Assembly: GCA_023414875.1 (NCBI GenBank)
Contig: JAEZMV010000006.1
Coordinates: forward strand, 1-64,000
Source of the DNA: Bacillota bacterium
GTDB lineage: Bacteria > Bacillota > Clostridia > Lachnospirales > Lachnospiraceae
DNA length: 64,000 nt
Direction: 5' to 3'
Position numbers and translations under genes: made by a program. Shown piece after piece: positions 1-9,096 of this stretch; position 1 is the first letter of the stretch; the number at the start of each line of letters is the position of its first letter. A model generated the notes under the pieces. The model saw nothing but the letters and a program-made list of their open reading frames with translations. It made no database searches and was not told the DNA's origin.

Positions 1-2
1 AA

Positions 3-680
3 CAATTCCTAAAGGGAATTAATCCAGGATTCTATCTGATGGCCGATGCTTACCAGGGCTACAACAAAGTGAATGAAACCAACCGTTGTTGCTGCTATGC
101 ACACATCAGGAGATACCTGCTGGAGGCCATCCCGAAAGGTCATGAGAAGGATTATACTCATCCGGCAGTGCAGGGGTTCTTGTACTGCAATAAGCTGTTC
201 GAGTACGAACGAACTTATAAAGAAAAAGGGCTCTCATATAAACAAATCGAAAATCATCGTCTCAAGGACCAGAAACCAGTCGTTGAGGGCTTTTTAGCAT
301 GGGTAAATCATGTCACTCCCGGAGATAATGCCAAACTGAAGAAGGCAATCATATACATCAAGAACCGCCGAGATTTTCTGATGACCTATCTGGAAGATGG
401 GCGGTGCAGCCTGAGCAACAATCTCAGCGAAAATGCAATCCGACCAGTAACTGTAGGTCGGAAGAACTGGCTCTTTTCAGACACACCGGAAGGTGCGACA
501 GCTAATTCACTCTATCTTACTATCGTAGAGATGGCAAAGGCATATGGCTTAAATCTCTATGAATATCTGAAGCTCTTGCTAGAGAACCGCCCTAGCAAGG
601 ATATGTCGGATGATGATTTAGCAAGGCTTGCACCTTGGGATGAAACAATCCAGGATCTTTGCAAGATCAAAATGGAGTAA
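3..680 (+). CDS. IS66-family transposase, C-terminal part (cut by left edge)
   Basis: The frame is open to the left edge, so this is the 3' part of a longer gene; an internal ATG at 39 is not a real start. The fragment matches the catalytic C-terminal half of IS66 transposases. It has the second catalytic Asp context (ADAYQGYN), the cysteine/histidine stretch CCCYAHIRR, the Glu of the DDE triad in NLSENAIRP followed by VGRKNW, and an IS66 C-terminal tail. The first catalytic Asp would lie off the window. It marks a mobile element at the border of the accessory region. Intactness upstream cannot be judged. Family assignment is firm. Confidence 0.9.
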   Translation, partial: QFLKGINPGFYLMADAYQGYNKVNETNRCCCYAHIRRYLLEAIPKGHEKDYTHPAVQGFLYCNKLFEYERTYKEKGLSYKQIENHRLKDQKPVVEGFLAWVNHVTPGDNAKLKKAIIYIKNRRDFLMTYLEDGRCSLSNNLSENAIRPVTVGRKNWLFSDTPEGATANSLYLTIVEMAKAYGLNLYEYLKLLLENRPSKDMSDDDLARLAPWDETIQDLCKIKME

Positions 681-689
681 AATGCTCGC

Positions 690-726
690 ATTCCGGATTT
701 CTAGCAAAGAATCCGGAATTTTTCTT
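690..726 (+). terminator. Intrinsic terminator after the IS66 transposase
   Basis: A perfect 10-bp inverted repeat (690-699 and 710-719, loop of 10) starting ten bases after the transposase stop is followed by a T-rich run. It would stop plus-strand transcription. Its T-run reaches the 3' end of the convergent flavodoxin-like gene. Confidence 0.7.
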
Positions 727-1339
727 AAGCATACCCCGAAATTAGGCGCTTACATTTTGTGCAACAACCGATTACCTTATCAGCAAAATCAACAGCTATT
801 TTCTTTGAATCTTCCGTTTCAAATTTATCTACATCATCGCCTGCGTTTTCCTGTACAGCAGCCTTTCCGATATAGTTAATTTTAAAGTGATCGCAAAATC
901 GTTTAATTCCATCTTCAAAAGGACTTATACCATATTCGAGGTCATAACCACATGTAGCAATTATTCCGCACATTTTTCCTTCCAGCAGACTCGGCCCACG
1001 TTGCTTTCCATAATATTTGTGAAGTCCATAAAAACGGTCAAGCATTGCCTTCATTGGAGCAGTACAATACCAGATAAATATCGGACTAGCTAAAATAAAG
1101 CAATCCGCCTTCAAGATTTCATCTGATATATCGTACATGTCATCTTGTATTAAACAACCATACTCACCTAATTTGTCTTGGCATTGAAAGCATTCTAAAC
1201 ATGGTGCAATCTTTTTATCATAAAGGAAAATTGTCTTAACTTCTGCTCCTTTAACCTCTAATTCAGTTAAAAATGATTTCAGTAGGGTTGCCGTATCACC
1301 GTTTTTTCTTGGACTGCCCATAAAAACTAATATTTTCAT
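725..1339 (-). CDS. Flavodoxin-like NAD(P)H-dependent FMN reductase / iron-sulfur flavoprotein
   Basis: A 204-residue cytoplasmic flavoprotein of the NADPH-dependent FMN reductase fold. The N-terminal strand and phosphate loop GSPRKNGDTATLL binds FMN, and a mid-protein ASPIFIWYCTAPMKAMLDRF segment is typical of the family. A cysteine cluster (CLECFQC, then C about nine residues on) resembles clostridial iron-sulfur flavoproteins, so it may also carry a cluster. A longer reading frame exists, but the ATG at 1339 has a GGAGGAAAAC ribosome site and begins directly at the flavodoxin fold. It is probably monocistronic. The electron acceptor is unknown. Confidence 0.85.
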   Translation of the reverse strand: MKILVFMGSPRKNGDTATLLKSFLTELEVKGAEVKTIFLYDKKIAPCLECFQCQDKLGEYGCLIQDDMYDISDEILKADCFILASPIFIWYCTAPMKAMLDRFYGLHKYYGKQRGPSLLEGKMCGIIATCGYDLEYGISPFEDGIKRFCDHFKINYIGKAAVQENAGDDVDKFETEDSKKIAVDFADKVIGCCTKCKRLISGYA

Positions 1340-1565
1340 TGTTTTCCTCCTGTCGATTATATAAATAATCTTCCCTTCGCTTTTGTGAAACAATTACACT
1401 AAACTTTAGCTTGTCTTTACAAATTTTAAACTAGCATGATTCTATATCTTTACATTTTTCTTTAAGGAAAACTACAAACCTTAACTGCATATAAAAATCC
1501 TGCCGCCCATAAATATCCATAATGCGTATATATTTTTCAAACTTTAATGTCACTCAAAAAATATA

Positions 1566-2555
1566 TTAACTCTTTATACTCACCTTTCGACTATCCAGAA
1601 AATCAAAACCTTCCTCGATGATATAATCCATCGCCACCTTGCTGGGTGTATGACCGCTGTTTATAACACGATTAAAACTTATATTTTCATTTTCCACAGT
1701 TTCAACAAATGCAGAAATCATTTCTGTCGATGTTACGATGTCGGTGTCTCCTTGCAACATGCGATATGGCACCTGCACTTTACGAATCACCTCAGACAAA
1801 TCAATATTTAAGAGCTCTATAAGGAGCGATTTATTCTTCATGCTACCATTAATTAAAACCGCTATGAAATCTTTGAAGGAATAATCCGGGCTGGTCAACA
1901 TCCCCCATATAATACTTCGTAGGGGTGCTTTCCCTCCATTTTTCGCCTGATACCCTTCTGTATATTTTTGTATCCATCTCGTAACAGACCTCAAATTATG
2001 TATTGTGTGTTTATCGTTATTTATGATACTTCGCAATTGTTTTTTATGTTTCGGCGGCATATTGGAATTCTCAAGTACTTTTAATACTTCCTCGTTATAA
2101 ATTAGTTGTTTTAGGACTTGTGCGTAAGTCATGACCCGATATATTAATTCAGGAACTCGTAGGGCCGCTTTTGCAGCAAGAACAGACCCCCAGGAGACGC
2201 CAAACAAACTGATTGTGTTTTGTGGGAAGTCCTTTTTGATGCTCCGAATCAAATCCACGGTCATATTAACATAGCGTTCAACAGTAAAGGAATCATCAAT
2301 TTTGTAATTATTAATTCCACAGCCAAGCTGATCCCAATATACCATGATAAAACGGTCTGTAATCTCCGGAAACATACCACGGCAACCCTCGCCAAATGGA
2401 ATAGGAGAACCTGGACCTCCGTGCAAGAATATCACAATAGGATTTTCCTTGTGCTTTCCCTCGACTAGAACTTTTTGATTATATCCACCTAACGAATAAG
2501 TTTTCAACTCAGATATTTCGTTGGCGGCAATAACTGCTCTTCTTTTCTTATTCAT
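1566..2555 (-). CDS. Alpha/beta hydrolase, proline-iminopeptidase-like
   Basis: A 329-residue alpha/beta hydrolase. HGGPGSP (about residues 45-51) is the oxyanion-hole motif of proline iminopeptidases, WDQLGCG follows, and the nucleophile elbow GVSWGS puts the serine near residue 121. The catalytic histidine is probably in the NSGHTPS segment near the C-terminus. The ATG at 2555 is preferred over an upstream one at 2600 because it has an AGGAG site seven bases away. It lies just downstream of the metallo-beta-lactamase-fold gene on the same strand and may be co-transcribed. The substrate (peptide, ester or lactone) cannot be told from sequence. Confidence 0.85.
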   Translation of the reverse strand: MNKKRRAVIAANEISELKTYSLGGYNQKVLVEGKHKENPIVIFLHGGPGSPIPFGEGCRGMFPEITDRFIMVYWDQLGCGINNYKIDDSFTVERYVNMTVDLIRSIKKDFPQNTISLFGVSWGSVLAAKAALRVPELIYRVMTYAQVLKQLIYNEEVLKVLENSNMPPKHKKQLRSIINNDKHTIHNLRSVTRWIQKYTEGYQAKNGGKAPLRSIIWGMLTSPDYSFKDFIAVLINGSMKNKSLLIELLNIDLSEVIRKVQVPYRMLQGDTDIVTSTEMISAFVETVENENISFNRVINSGHTPSKVAMDYIIEEGFDFLDSRKVSIKS

Positions 2556-2603
2556 TGTTATTCTCCTATACTGTTTAACATAAGGGGCCTCCCGCTTCAT
2601 CCA

Positions 2604-3338
2604 TTATTGAAAGCTCTCTACTATCTCTATTAAACTTTCTTTGACGTTAGAATTATAAAATCCACCATGGTAGCATATGATATTCTCAATATCATAATTC
2701 TGGAGCTTGCGAATTGAGTCCCTCGCATCCTGCATATTTAGAACAAACTGTGGCATTGCCATGCATAATGTTCCGTTCTCTACTACTAAAGCATCCCCAG
2801 TGATAAGTGTTTTTTCTTTTTTGACATATATTGAGATATGTCCCGGCATATGTCCTTTCGTATCTACCACCTCTATCCCATCGCAAAAGGGAAGGATATC
2901 TCCGGTGTTTATTACGGTGACATTGTCTACTTTACGAATTGAGGCTATAAAGCTTTGAAACAACTTTCCGCCTTCCTTATCACTTTCCGGTAATAAATCC
3001 TGAAGTCTCTCGGCCTGCTCCAACCGTAAGGATTTACGTTGCCCGGTGATATAGGGAGCCTCTTCCTTTGAACATAGAATTTCAACCGTCGGATAACGGT
3101 CTTTTATCTCTCGTAACGCCCCCATGTGATCGTGATCGTGGTGCGTAATTATGATTTTTGTTAACTGATTTAAATACAATCCAATTTTATTCATCTCAGC
3201 TTCTAGCATTGGTACTGAATCCGGGTAACCGCAATCAATCATAATTAAATCATTATCGTCCTTTAGAAGCGTTGGGTATATTGTCATGTCTGCTTTATCT
3301 ATATGAAACGTTATGGGAAGTACAAATATGTTGTTCAT
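2604..3338 (-). CDS. Metallo-beta-lactamase-fold hydrolase
   Basis: A 244-residue MBL-fold metallohydrolase. The metal-binding HHDHDH motif is at residues 66-71, GHMPGH at 162-167 supplies another ligand, TGD follows near 180, and CYHGG near the C-terminus supplies the last histidine. Overall layout fits the glyoxalase II/quorum-quenching-like branch rather than true beta-lactamases. AGGAG precedes the ATG at 3338. The alpha/beta hydrolase follows it on the same strand, so the two may act on related small esters or lactones, but that is inference. Confidence 0.85.
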   Translation of the reverse strand: MNNIFVLPITFHIDKADMTIYPTLLKDDNDLIMIDCGYPDSVPMLEAEMNKIGLYLNQLTKIIITHHDHDHMGALREIKDRYPTVEILCSKEEAPYITGQRKSLRLEQAERLQDLLPESDKEGGKLFQSFIASIRKVDNVTVINTGDILPFCDGIEVVDTKGHMPGHISIYVKKEKTLITGDALVVENGTLCMAMPQFVLNMQDARDSIRKLQNYDIENIICYHGGFYNSNVKESLIEIVESFQ

Positions 3339-3450
3339 TGAATTATCTCCTGTCTCTAAATAAATTTATTTTAGTAGATTTAAATATCGTCTCCATTCCT
3401 CTTTCTTTCATCGATAGCCTGTTGATTTAATACATTATCCTGATGTTGCT

Positions 3451-3496
3451 CATTGTAGGCAACAAGATACTCGTTGCTTTTAGTCAACTTGGATAA
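3451..3496 (-). pseudogene. 46-bp remnant copy of the HEAT-repeat gene
   Basis: These 46 bases match 5210-5255, inside the intact HEAT-repeat-like gene at 5148-5666, with a single mismatch. On the minus strand they keep the reading LSKLTKSNEYLVAYN; the sequence then diverges. The surrounding 200 bases have no other gene. With the lipoprotein remnant at 4371-4507 this is the same order as the intact pair, which points to an old duplication of both genes. Confidence 0.75.
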
Positions 3497-3550
3497 TAAT
3501 TCACTATTCAAAAAGCGATTATTTCATTATTCTAATCTACATATTGAAAT

Positions 3551-4294
3551 TCATCCTTTTCTAAATAAACCATTAAGGATATTTATCATTTCAACCCAAC
3601 TATGTATGTGTAAATGTTCAAAATCAATCTGAAGGCCGTCATTCTGCCCCTGCCATGGGTTCTCAACTGTCTCTTCCTCATAAAATACAGGAAAAATGCC
3701 TACACTTCTTGCGCCATATACATCAGCTTTGACATTATCTCCACAATACCAGACATCACTTGGTTGTAAATTCGCCTTTTGAATGGCTAATTCAAAAATC
3801 ATAGGATTTGGTTTTCTAATTCCGTATTCACTAGAAGCAATGATAAATTCAAACTGATTTTTGGGAAGTAGACGATTAATTCTTTCTGTCAAAGCATTTC
3901 CTGACCAACCTATATTGCTGATAACACCACTTCTTATTCCATGTTCTTTAAGAGAAGCTAACATTTCTTCCACGAATGGCATACATGCTCCCCATGAAAC
4001 ATGGTTCCACAAGATTTCTTCAGCTTCAGCATACGAAATATCTAGTTCGATTCCAAGGTATTCATACTTCATTTTCAACGCTTGATACTCATGTATTTCA
4101 AACCCCTGCTTCCTTACGACGTCATACTTTTGAAATAATTCTGTTCCGAATTTGTTGATTTCGTCGATTGTCAAATGTTTTGGGTTTCTAATAATATGTT
4201 TGTATATTTCTTTTTCACCACGTAAAAAATTATCCTCTGGTTCGAACAACAAAGTGTGACCATAATCAAAGATAACCATTCTGGGTTTATTCAT
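3551..4294 (-). CDS. HAD-superfamily hydrolase
   Basis: A 247-residue haloacid dehalogenase-like protein. Motif I reads FDYGHTLL, motif II GVISNIG, motif III the lysine in IRKPNPMIF, and motif IV CGDNVKAD, with a helical cap between I and II. The organisation resembles YjjG-like nucleotidases. Oddly, the second Asp of the usual DxD[TS] is a glycine here (D-Y-G-H-T), so the general acid for phosphatase chemistry may be missing or replaced. The ATG at 4294 was chosen because AAGGAGAG precedes it and motif I then falls close to the N-terminus. The substrate is unknown. Confidence 0.82.
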   Translation of the reverse strand: MNKPRMVIFDYGHTLLFEPEDNFLRGEKEIYKHIIRNPKHLTIDEINKFGTELFQKYDVVRKQGFEIHEYQALKMKYEYLGIELDISYAEAEEILWNHVSWGACMPFVEEMLASLKEHGIRSGVISNIGWSGNALTERINRLLPKNQFEFIIASSEYGIRKPNPMIFELAIQKANLQPSDVWYCGDNVKADVYGARSVGIFPVFYEEETVENPWQGQNDGLQIDFEHLHIHSWVEMINILNGLFRKG

Positions 4295-4370
4295 ACGCTC
4301 TCCTTCAAATAACCATTTATCTAAGTAATAACAAATATTAATATATAGCAATACACCCTTTGTAGTTATT

Positions 4371-4507
4371 ACTATCTTCCAACATAATCAGAAAACACGC
4401 TTTCATCAAGAGTCTTCCAGGTCAATTCAGCTCCGTCACTGATTTCAGCAGTAACTCCCACCTTTTCCCTTTTTTCAAAATCATATTCGTATCCTCATCA
4501 GACAAAT
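4371..4507 (-). pseudogene. Remnant of a lipoprotein gene (duplicate of the 3' end of 5707-6801)
   Basis: On the minus strand this piece reads VTAEISDGAELTWKTLDESV and then FSDYVGR and a stop, closely matching the C-terminus of the intact lipoprotein. Over the best 90 bases (4373-4462 against 5708-5797) I count 12 mismatches. The 5' part degenerates near 4460 and no start exists. It is the leftover of a duplicated copy, now separated from its HEAT partner remnant by the HAD gene. Confidence 0.8.
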
Positions 4508-4562
4508 ATATTATAATTAGTTATTCCTGCATTGCGCCCCACTACCAGGAGTTACTCATATT

Positions 4563-5090
4563 CTACAGGAACTTTTCATATAACCGAAACCAATCTAAGT
4601 TATATTTGCCCAATCCCAAATCCACCTTATCAATGTACTCAAATCCACATTTTTCATATAAAGAGATAGCCGGTAAATTATTTTCATAAACATCTAGTCG
4701 GAGCGACTTAATGTTTGACTGTCTACCAAACTCTGAAGCAAAATACAAAAGAGCTTGTCCTATCCCTTGACCTAAATAATCCGGATGCACCACTAAGGTA
4801 TATATGACAAAGACTTCCTCGTAGTCTAATTCCTTCCGCCAAACAGCCTGTAGATAAGCCGGTTCCGGCTCATGACGTAATATGATTGCCCCAACAATCC
4901 TGTCATTACATACAGCTACATATAAGCACCTTTCATTGATACCCTCTACCGCAGTTTCACGGATAGGATACACGCCTTTTCTCCATCCAGGATAATTTGT
5001 TGTAGCAGATAGGTGATCATTTAACCCATTATATAGTTGTTCTAATTCATCAATATCTTCTTCTGTTCCAAGTCGTATTGTTGTATTCAC
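4563..5090 (-). CDS. GNAT-family N-acetyltransferase
   Basis: A 175-residue GNAT protein. The acetyl-CoA pyrophosphate loop is HPDYLGQGIGQALL (motif A), preceded by the beta4 strand VIYTLVV. Motif B follows as NLPAISLYEKCGFEYIDK. The start at 5090 has an AAAGGAAATC site upstream. Length is normal for a single GNAT domain. The substrate is not predictable. It sits in a run of unrelated minus-strand genes and has no obvious functional partner. Confidence 0.85.
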   Translation of the reverse strand: MNTTIRLGTEEDIDELEQLYNGLNDHLSATTNYPGWRKGVYPIRETAVEGINERCLYVAVCNDRIVGAIILRHEPEPAYLQAVWRKELDYEEVFVIYTLVVHPDYLGQGIGQALLYFASEFGRQSNIKSLRLDVYENNLPAISLYEKCGFEYIDKVDLGLGKYNLDWFRLYEKFL

Positions 5091-5147
5091 TTATAGATTT
5101 CCTTTCTATCAGACTGGCTGTAACCATTTTAGATAAATTTAAAGCTG

Positions 5148-5666
5148 TTAACCCTTCTTCCTAAACCTTTTAATAATCGGCTCAGTGGGACGCCCCAATA
5201 CTCTTGCAGCATTGTAGGCAACAAGGTACTCGTTGCTTTTAGTCAACTTGGATAAATATCTATTTACTTTATCGTTGTGAAAATCCGGCAATAGATAGAT
5301 AATATCAATAAGTGTAAATTCACTCCATTTACCGGATTGTGAAAGTTCCTTTAAGGAGATTGAAATCATATCCTCATCCTTATTAATTTGAAATATGGAG
5401 TGGGCTATGATTACTTTATAGCTATCGGACGCTTTTGTAAGTAATTCATAAAGTACAGGGAGTGCCTTTTGTGAGCGTATATGTCCTAGACCTAAAATAG
5501 GCCAGCTATCTCTAAGGCTTGCGGCCTGAATTAATTCTTGTTCTGCAATGATCAATTCATTAGAATCAAGCTTATCTAATAAATCTAAAGGAACACCATC
5601 CTTACGCTGTGCCCAGGAGTTTGCATTTAAATATTCACTTCGAAACTCAGCCAACCTATCCTTCAT
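5148..5666 (-). CDS. Small HEAT-repeat-like protein
   Basis: A 172-residue helical protein with repeated units such as LGLGHIRSQKALPVLYELL and EYLVAYNAARVLGRP, which fit HEAT-like or PBS-lyase-type repeats used for protein binding. There is no signal peptide. A GGGGAGA site precedes the ATG at 5666. The lipoprotein gene ends 40 bases upstream on the same strand, and a remnant pair in the same order at 3.45-4.5 kb suggests the two travel together. Function is unknown. Confidence 0.6.
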   Translation of the reverse strand: MKDRLAEFRSEYLNANSWAQRKDGVPLDLLDKLDSNELIIAEQELIQAASLRDSWPILGLGHIRSQKALPVLYELLTKASDSYKVIIAHSIFQINKDEDMISISLKELSQSGKWSEFTLIDIIYLLPDFHNDKVNRYLSKLTKSNEYLVAYNAARVLGRPTEPIIKRFRKKG

Positions 5667-5706
5667 TAACTTCTCCCCTCATATGGTACGCTTTCATCTG
5701 CCAAAT

Positions 5707-6801
5707 CTATCTTCCAACATAATCAGAAAATATGCTTGTATCAAGAGTCTTCCAGGTCAATTCTGCTCCATCTTTAATCTCAGCGGTAGCTCCCACCGCT
5801 TCCTCTTTTTGCGAAATCATATTCGAAACCTCATCTGGTGTGATAAATGGTACCGATGCCTCATCGAAGATTTCTTTATATATGCTGTTCGTATAAAGGT
5901 TCGCATCCTCTATTGGTTCGTAATTATCATTATAAACAAAAAACGTATAGTAACACTCTTTATTGTCAGCTTCATCTGAATATTCCGTAAAACGTATGGT
6001 ATCTAACTCAATTCCGCCTGATATTCCCTTGGTCTCCGCCACTTTAGTAAGCTGCCCCAGCTCTTCCGACCAAGCAAGCTGATTGAGATCGAGTTCACTT
6101 TCAATCGATGCGATAAACTGCCAGTTACCATCTTTATTTATAAGACCATATTCTTCATAATGATTACTAGCTCCACCGCTACCAGCAGACCAATAATATC
6201 CATACTTATTCAATGTGGAAGCACTCCTTGGCCAAGTCTCGTAATAATAACAAAGAGATAGTGTCCCATCAATGTATTTTATGATATAAACAAGAGTACT
6301 ATGATCATCCATACCGTATATCTCCATACCATTAAAACGAAGAGCCAATTCGTTTACTCCATCCTTACCACAATCGATATAATCGTAATCTATATAATCA
6401 ATTTTTTTATATGTAGAGTGTTCTAAATAATAAGCAGTAATGATATCGAGTACTTCCAAAAGTGTATATTCATTTCCCGTTTTAAATAAAGCTTCCTCCA
6501 TATAATCTTTTGGTATAAAACGATCAAAGGATACCTTCGTTTCATTTTTCATAAACTTCTCATAAGCTTCCATGGAAAGTTCTTCTAGAGTAAGGGTTGG
6601 CGTTGTTGTCGGTGTAATCGTTGGTGCTGTAGATGGTTCTATTGCAGGTGTAATCGTTGGCCCTACTGTAATAACTGAACTCGGTGATGGTGCAGTAGTT
6701 AATTCCTTAGAATCATCTGCACTTTCGTTTTTTTTACAGCCACTAAACATTAATAATAACGCTATTACTAAAATGATAATTACAAATTTATTTTTTTCCA
6801 T
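5707..6801 (-). CDS. Putative lipoprotein with Thr/Pro-rich linker
   Basis: A 364-residue protein with a lipoprotein signal: basic start, hydrophobic core, and lipobox LMFSGC placing the lipidated Cys near residue 22. A threonine/proline-rich spacer of about 45 residues follows and then a globular domain rich in Tyr and acidic residues, likely on the outer membrane face. An AGGAGGACAAA site precedes the ATG. I do not recognise the domain. It is followed by the HEAT-repeat-like gene, and a broken copy of its 3' end lies at 4371-4507. Confidence 0.7.
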   Translation of the reverse strand: MEKNKFVIIILVIALLLMFSGCKKNESADDSKELTTAPSPSSVITVGPTITPAIEPSTAPTITPTTTPTLTLEELSMEAYEKFMKNETKVSFDRFIPKDYMEEALFKTGNEYTLLEVLDIITAYYLEHSTYKKIDYIDYDYIDCGKDGVNELALRFNGMEIYGMDDHSTLVYIIKYIDGTLSLCYYYETWPRSASTLNKYGYYWSAGSGGASNHYEEYGLINKDGNWQFIASIESELDLNQLAWSEELGQLTKVAETKGISGGIELDTIRFTEYSDEADNKECYYTFFVYNDNYEPIEDANLYTNSIYKEIFDEASVPFITPDEVSNMISQKEEAVGATAEIKDGAELTWKTLDTSIFSDYVGR

Positions 6802-6868
6802 TTTTTGTCCTCCTAGACATACGTTTTAAGTGATTGATTGTAATTGCTTAATACACGAACTAAACCAA

Positions 6869-7810
6869 TTATAGCTTTAGAATATATTGTTCCAGATTTC
6901 TTAACCACCAATTTATTCTTGAAAAAAATTCATCGACCCTTTTCCCTTGACTCCATAATATTTGAATAAAATCATGCTCTAACAAATAAATTGTTAATCT
7001 TTTTCCAACCATTGGAATATTGCTATTTTCCCTAAATAAAAGAAATATAGTATTAAATAACTGCGTCATATCAACATCTTTTGACGGCGGGAATAAACAC
7101 CAGTGTAATAAATGTATCAGATCGAAATCAGCTTCTCCATACTGTGAACACTCCCAGTCAATTACGCCCGAAAATGTATTATTATGAATGATTATATTTT
7201 TATAATGCAAATCATTATGTAATAAAGAGGGACCACTCTCAAAATCCAAGCATGATATATTCGTATTTATATATTCATTACTTAACTCTAATATTTGCCG
7301 AGCATCCTCTGATAATTGGATATTTTTAAGTCCTTTATATATATCGCACCAATATACTTCATGCCCTGATCTCCACGATTTGTCGTAACCAGGGATGATT
7401 GGTACGTAATGACCGATATCATATTTTTCCCCTTTGATATTATGAAGCTCAAATAGAAAATCAGCTATCTCAACTCCTAAATCATGTATCTCTTGTTCCT
7501 GTAGAGTATTGTAATTTATAAACAATTCATCTCCTTGAATATACTGTAGTATAAGGTAATATAAATTACAATCTGTATTGCTTTGGTCGGAAGCATGTAT
7601 TATTTTAGGTACATGCTTCAAATCCTTAATGCGATTAATTTTATATTGCTCAGCCTGCATTGGCTGCTTTGATGTGCGTATCAAATATTTATCATCTATA
7701 AAAAATAATTCCTTATCAAAACTACCAAATGCCTTGGTGATTTTATTGCATTGCATTTGATTTGCTATGCAAATCTCTTTTATATCTTTTTCTTCCACTC
7801 TTACCTCCAT
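6869..7810 (-). CDS. Aminoglycoside-phosphotransferase-like kinase
   Basis: A 313-residue member of the APH/choline kinase fold. The catalytic loop is LLHNDLHYKNII (Brenner-type HxDxxxxN) and the metal-binding motif is GVIDWECSQYGEADFDL. The N-terminal lobe carries a lysine-less but recognisable ATP-cradle region. The ATG at 7810 has only a weak AAAGGGG site. Such singletons phosphorylate small hydroxylated compounds; real antibiotic resistance is possible but not shown. It stands alone among unrelated minus-strand genes. Confidence 0.82.
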   Translation of the reverse strand: MEVRVEEKDIKEICIANQMQCNKITKAFGSFDKELFFIDDKYLIRTSKQPMQAEQYKINRIKDLKHVPKIIHASDQSNTDCNLYYLILQYIQGDELFINYNTLQEQEIHDLGVEIADFLFELHNIKGEKYDIGHYVPIIPGYDKSWRSGHEVYWCDIYKGLKNIQLSEDARQILELSNEYINTNISCLDFESGPSLLHNDLHYKNIIIHNNTFSGVIDWECSQYGEADFDLIHLLHWCLFPPSKDVDMTQLFNTIFLLFRENSNIPMVGKRLTIYLLEHDFIQILWSQGKRVDEFFSRINWWLRNLEQYILKL

Positions 7811-7969
7811 ACACTCAACACCCCTTTACAGGGTCTTCGCATGAACTTGTCATTCCGTCTAATATTCTTTGTAAACTCACATATGAATTTATTATAAACG
7901 ACATAAAATTAAATTCGTATTAATTGCCATTTAGCTATAGAACACCAGGAAAACGAAACTAAGCTATAA

Positions 7970-7991
7970 CCCGCTACTTTATTCCGTGGTT
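7970..7991. repeat. 22-bp dispersed repeat, copy 1
   Basis: This 22-bp stretch resembles 9097-9118 at 20 of 22 positions. On the minus strand both copies read as codons for PRN(K/N)VAG. Copy 1 belongs to a longer open stretch (about 7900-8050) without a start, so both copies may be ends of decayed genes rather than a functional repeat. The rest of the gap 7811-8053 shows nothing else. Confidence 0.4.
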
Positions 7992-8053
7992 TTTTAACAG
8001 CATCTATGAATGCAGCTGGATTTATGGATGTGAATACTTTTAAGGAAAATGAC

Positions 8054-8551
8054 TTAACTTTCCTTCAAATTGTTTGATACAAAATGTTTTACACAATCAA
8101 ATCCTTTAGCAAGATATGCTTTAGCTTCAACCGGATATAATTCTATATTATCTAATTGGTTAATATCAGTCCATGAAAATTCTAATTTAAAGGATTTATC
8201 TTCTAACTGCTCTGTTCCACAAAACTTTCCTTCAAGTGGTATACTTTCCTGGTCAGTCAATTCAACTTCATAAAATAAGCATATCTGATGACACGGTTTG
8301 TTTCCCCATGGAAAAAAGATTTCCCCCACCCACTGCAAAGAATTAACTCTGATATTTGCATTGATTTCTTCATAAAATTCACGGATTAAAGTTTTCTCAT
8401 TGGTTTCACCAAACGCTACATGTCCTCCTGGCAAGGAATAAGCTGTATCATTATAGAGTCTTTGTAATAATACTCTATTTTTGTGTATCAATAATCCGGC
8501 AACTCTATAACTAAAAACATATTCATCCATTTTATAAATAATATCACCCAT
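8054..8551 (-). CDS. Nudix hydrolase
   Basis: A 165-residue Nudix protein. The Nudix box runs from GGHVAFGE through REFYEEI, with the metal-binding glutamates in REFYEE. It would hydrolyse a nucleoside diphosphate-linked compound, releasing phosphate or nucleotide. The ATG at 8551 is preferred since a GGTGG-type site lies upstream; an in-frame ATG seven codons later is an alternative. The substrate class cannot be read from the sequence, and neighbours give no hint. Confidence 0.88.
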   Translation of the reverse strand: MGDIIYKMDEYVFSYRVAGLLIHKNRVLLQRLYNDTAYSLPGGHVAFGETNEKTLIREFYEEINANIRVNSLQWVGEIFFPWGNKPCHQICLFYEVELTDQESIPLEGKFCGTEQLEDKSFKLEFSWTDINQLDNIELYPVEAKAYLAKGFDCVKHFVSNNLKES

Positions 8552-8605
8552 GCTGATCCACCTCTTATGCTCTAACTATACTATTGCGCTTATAAATTTT
8601 GCCAT

Positions 8606-9082
8606 TTACTGCAGTAATATTTCAAACTCCAACTCATGTTTAATCGGAATATTATCCATTCCAATCAAGGGGATACTTGGCTTTAATTTACGTGAATGAT
8701 CCATAGCATTAATATGAGCGGCTTTTAAATCAAAACCTTTCCTTTGATAAAACCGTATTGCATTTATATCATCGTTAGTTGTTATTAGCCACAATCTTTT
8801 ACAATTAAATTCTTTCGCAATATCCAAAACTCCATTGATTAAAGCTGTACCTATTCCTGTATTGTCTTCAAAACTGTTAAGTGTGACTATCTCACATTCT
8901 TCATCTTCAATATGATACGTTATTACCCCTTTTATCTCATCCTCTTTTATAAAAAGAAGTCCGGGTAAACTAGTGGTATCGATTATATTCCCTTTTGAGA
9001 TGGAAGGAGGGCAATGCCATTCATCCCATAATATTTGATTTACTGCAGCACGATATTTCTCATTTATTCCTTGTAAATGCAT
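8606..9082 (-). CDS. GNAT-family N-acetyltransferase
   Basis: A 158-residue GNAT enzyme. Motif A is degenerate (SFEDNTGIGTALINGVL) and motif B is DDINAIRFYQRKGFDL, followed by the helical segment common in clostridial stress-type acetyltransferases. The ATG at 9082 is favoured over an overlapping GTG at 9091 because the GAGGTGA site then has five-base spacing. The substrate is unknown. Confidence 0.82.
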   Translation of the reverse strand: MHLQGINEKYRAAVNQILWDEWHCPPSISKGNIIDTTSLPGLLFIKEDEIKGVITYHIEDEECEIVTLNSFEDNTGIGTALINGVLDIAKEFNCKRLWLITTNDDINAIRFYQRKGFDLKAAHINAMDHSRKLKPSIPLIGMDNIPIKHELEFEILLQ

Positions 9083-9096
9083 TTTTATCACCTCAA

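Noticed and set aside
6869..7810. A true aminoglycoside resistance gene.
   Set aside because: Only general APH-fold motifs are visible; such chromosomal singletons often act on other substrates, so no resistance claim is made.
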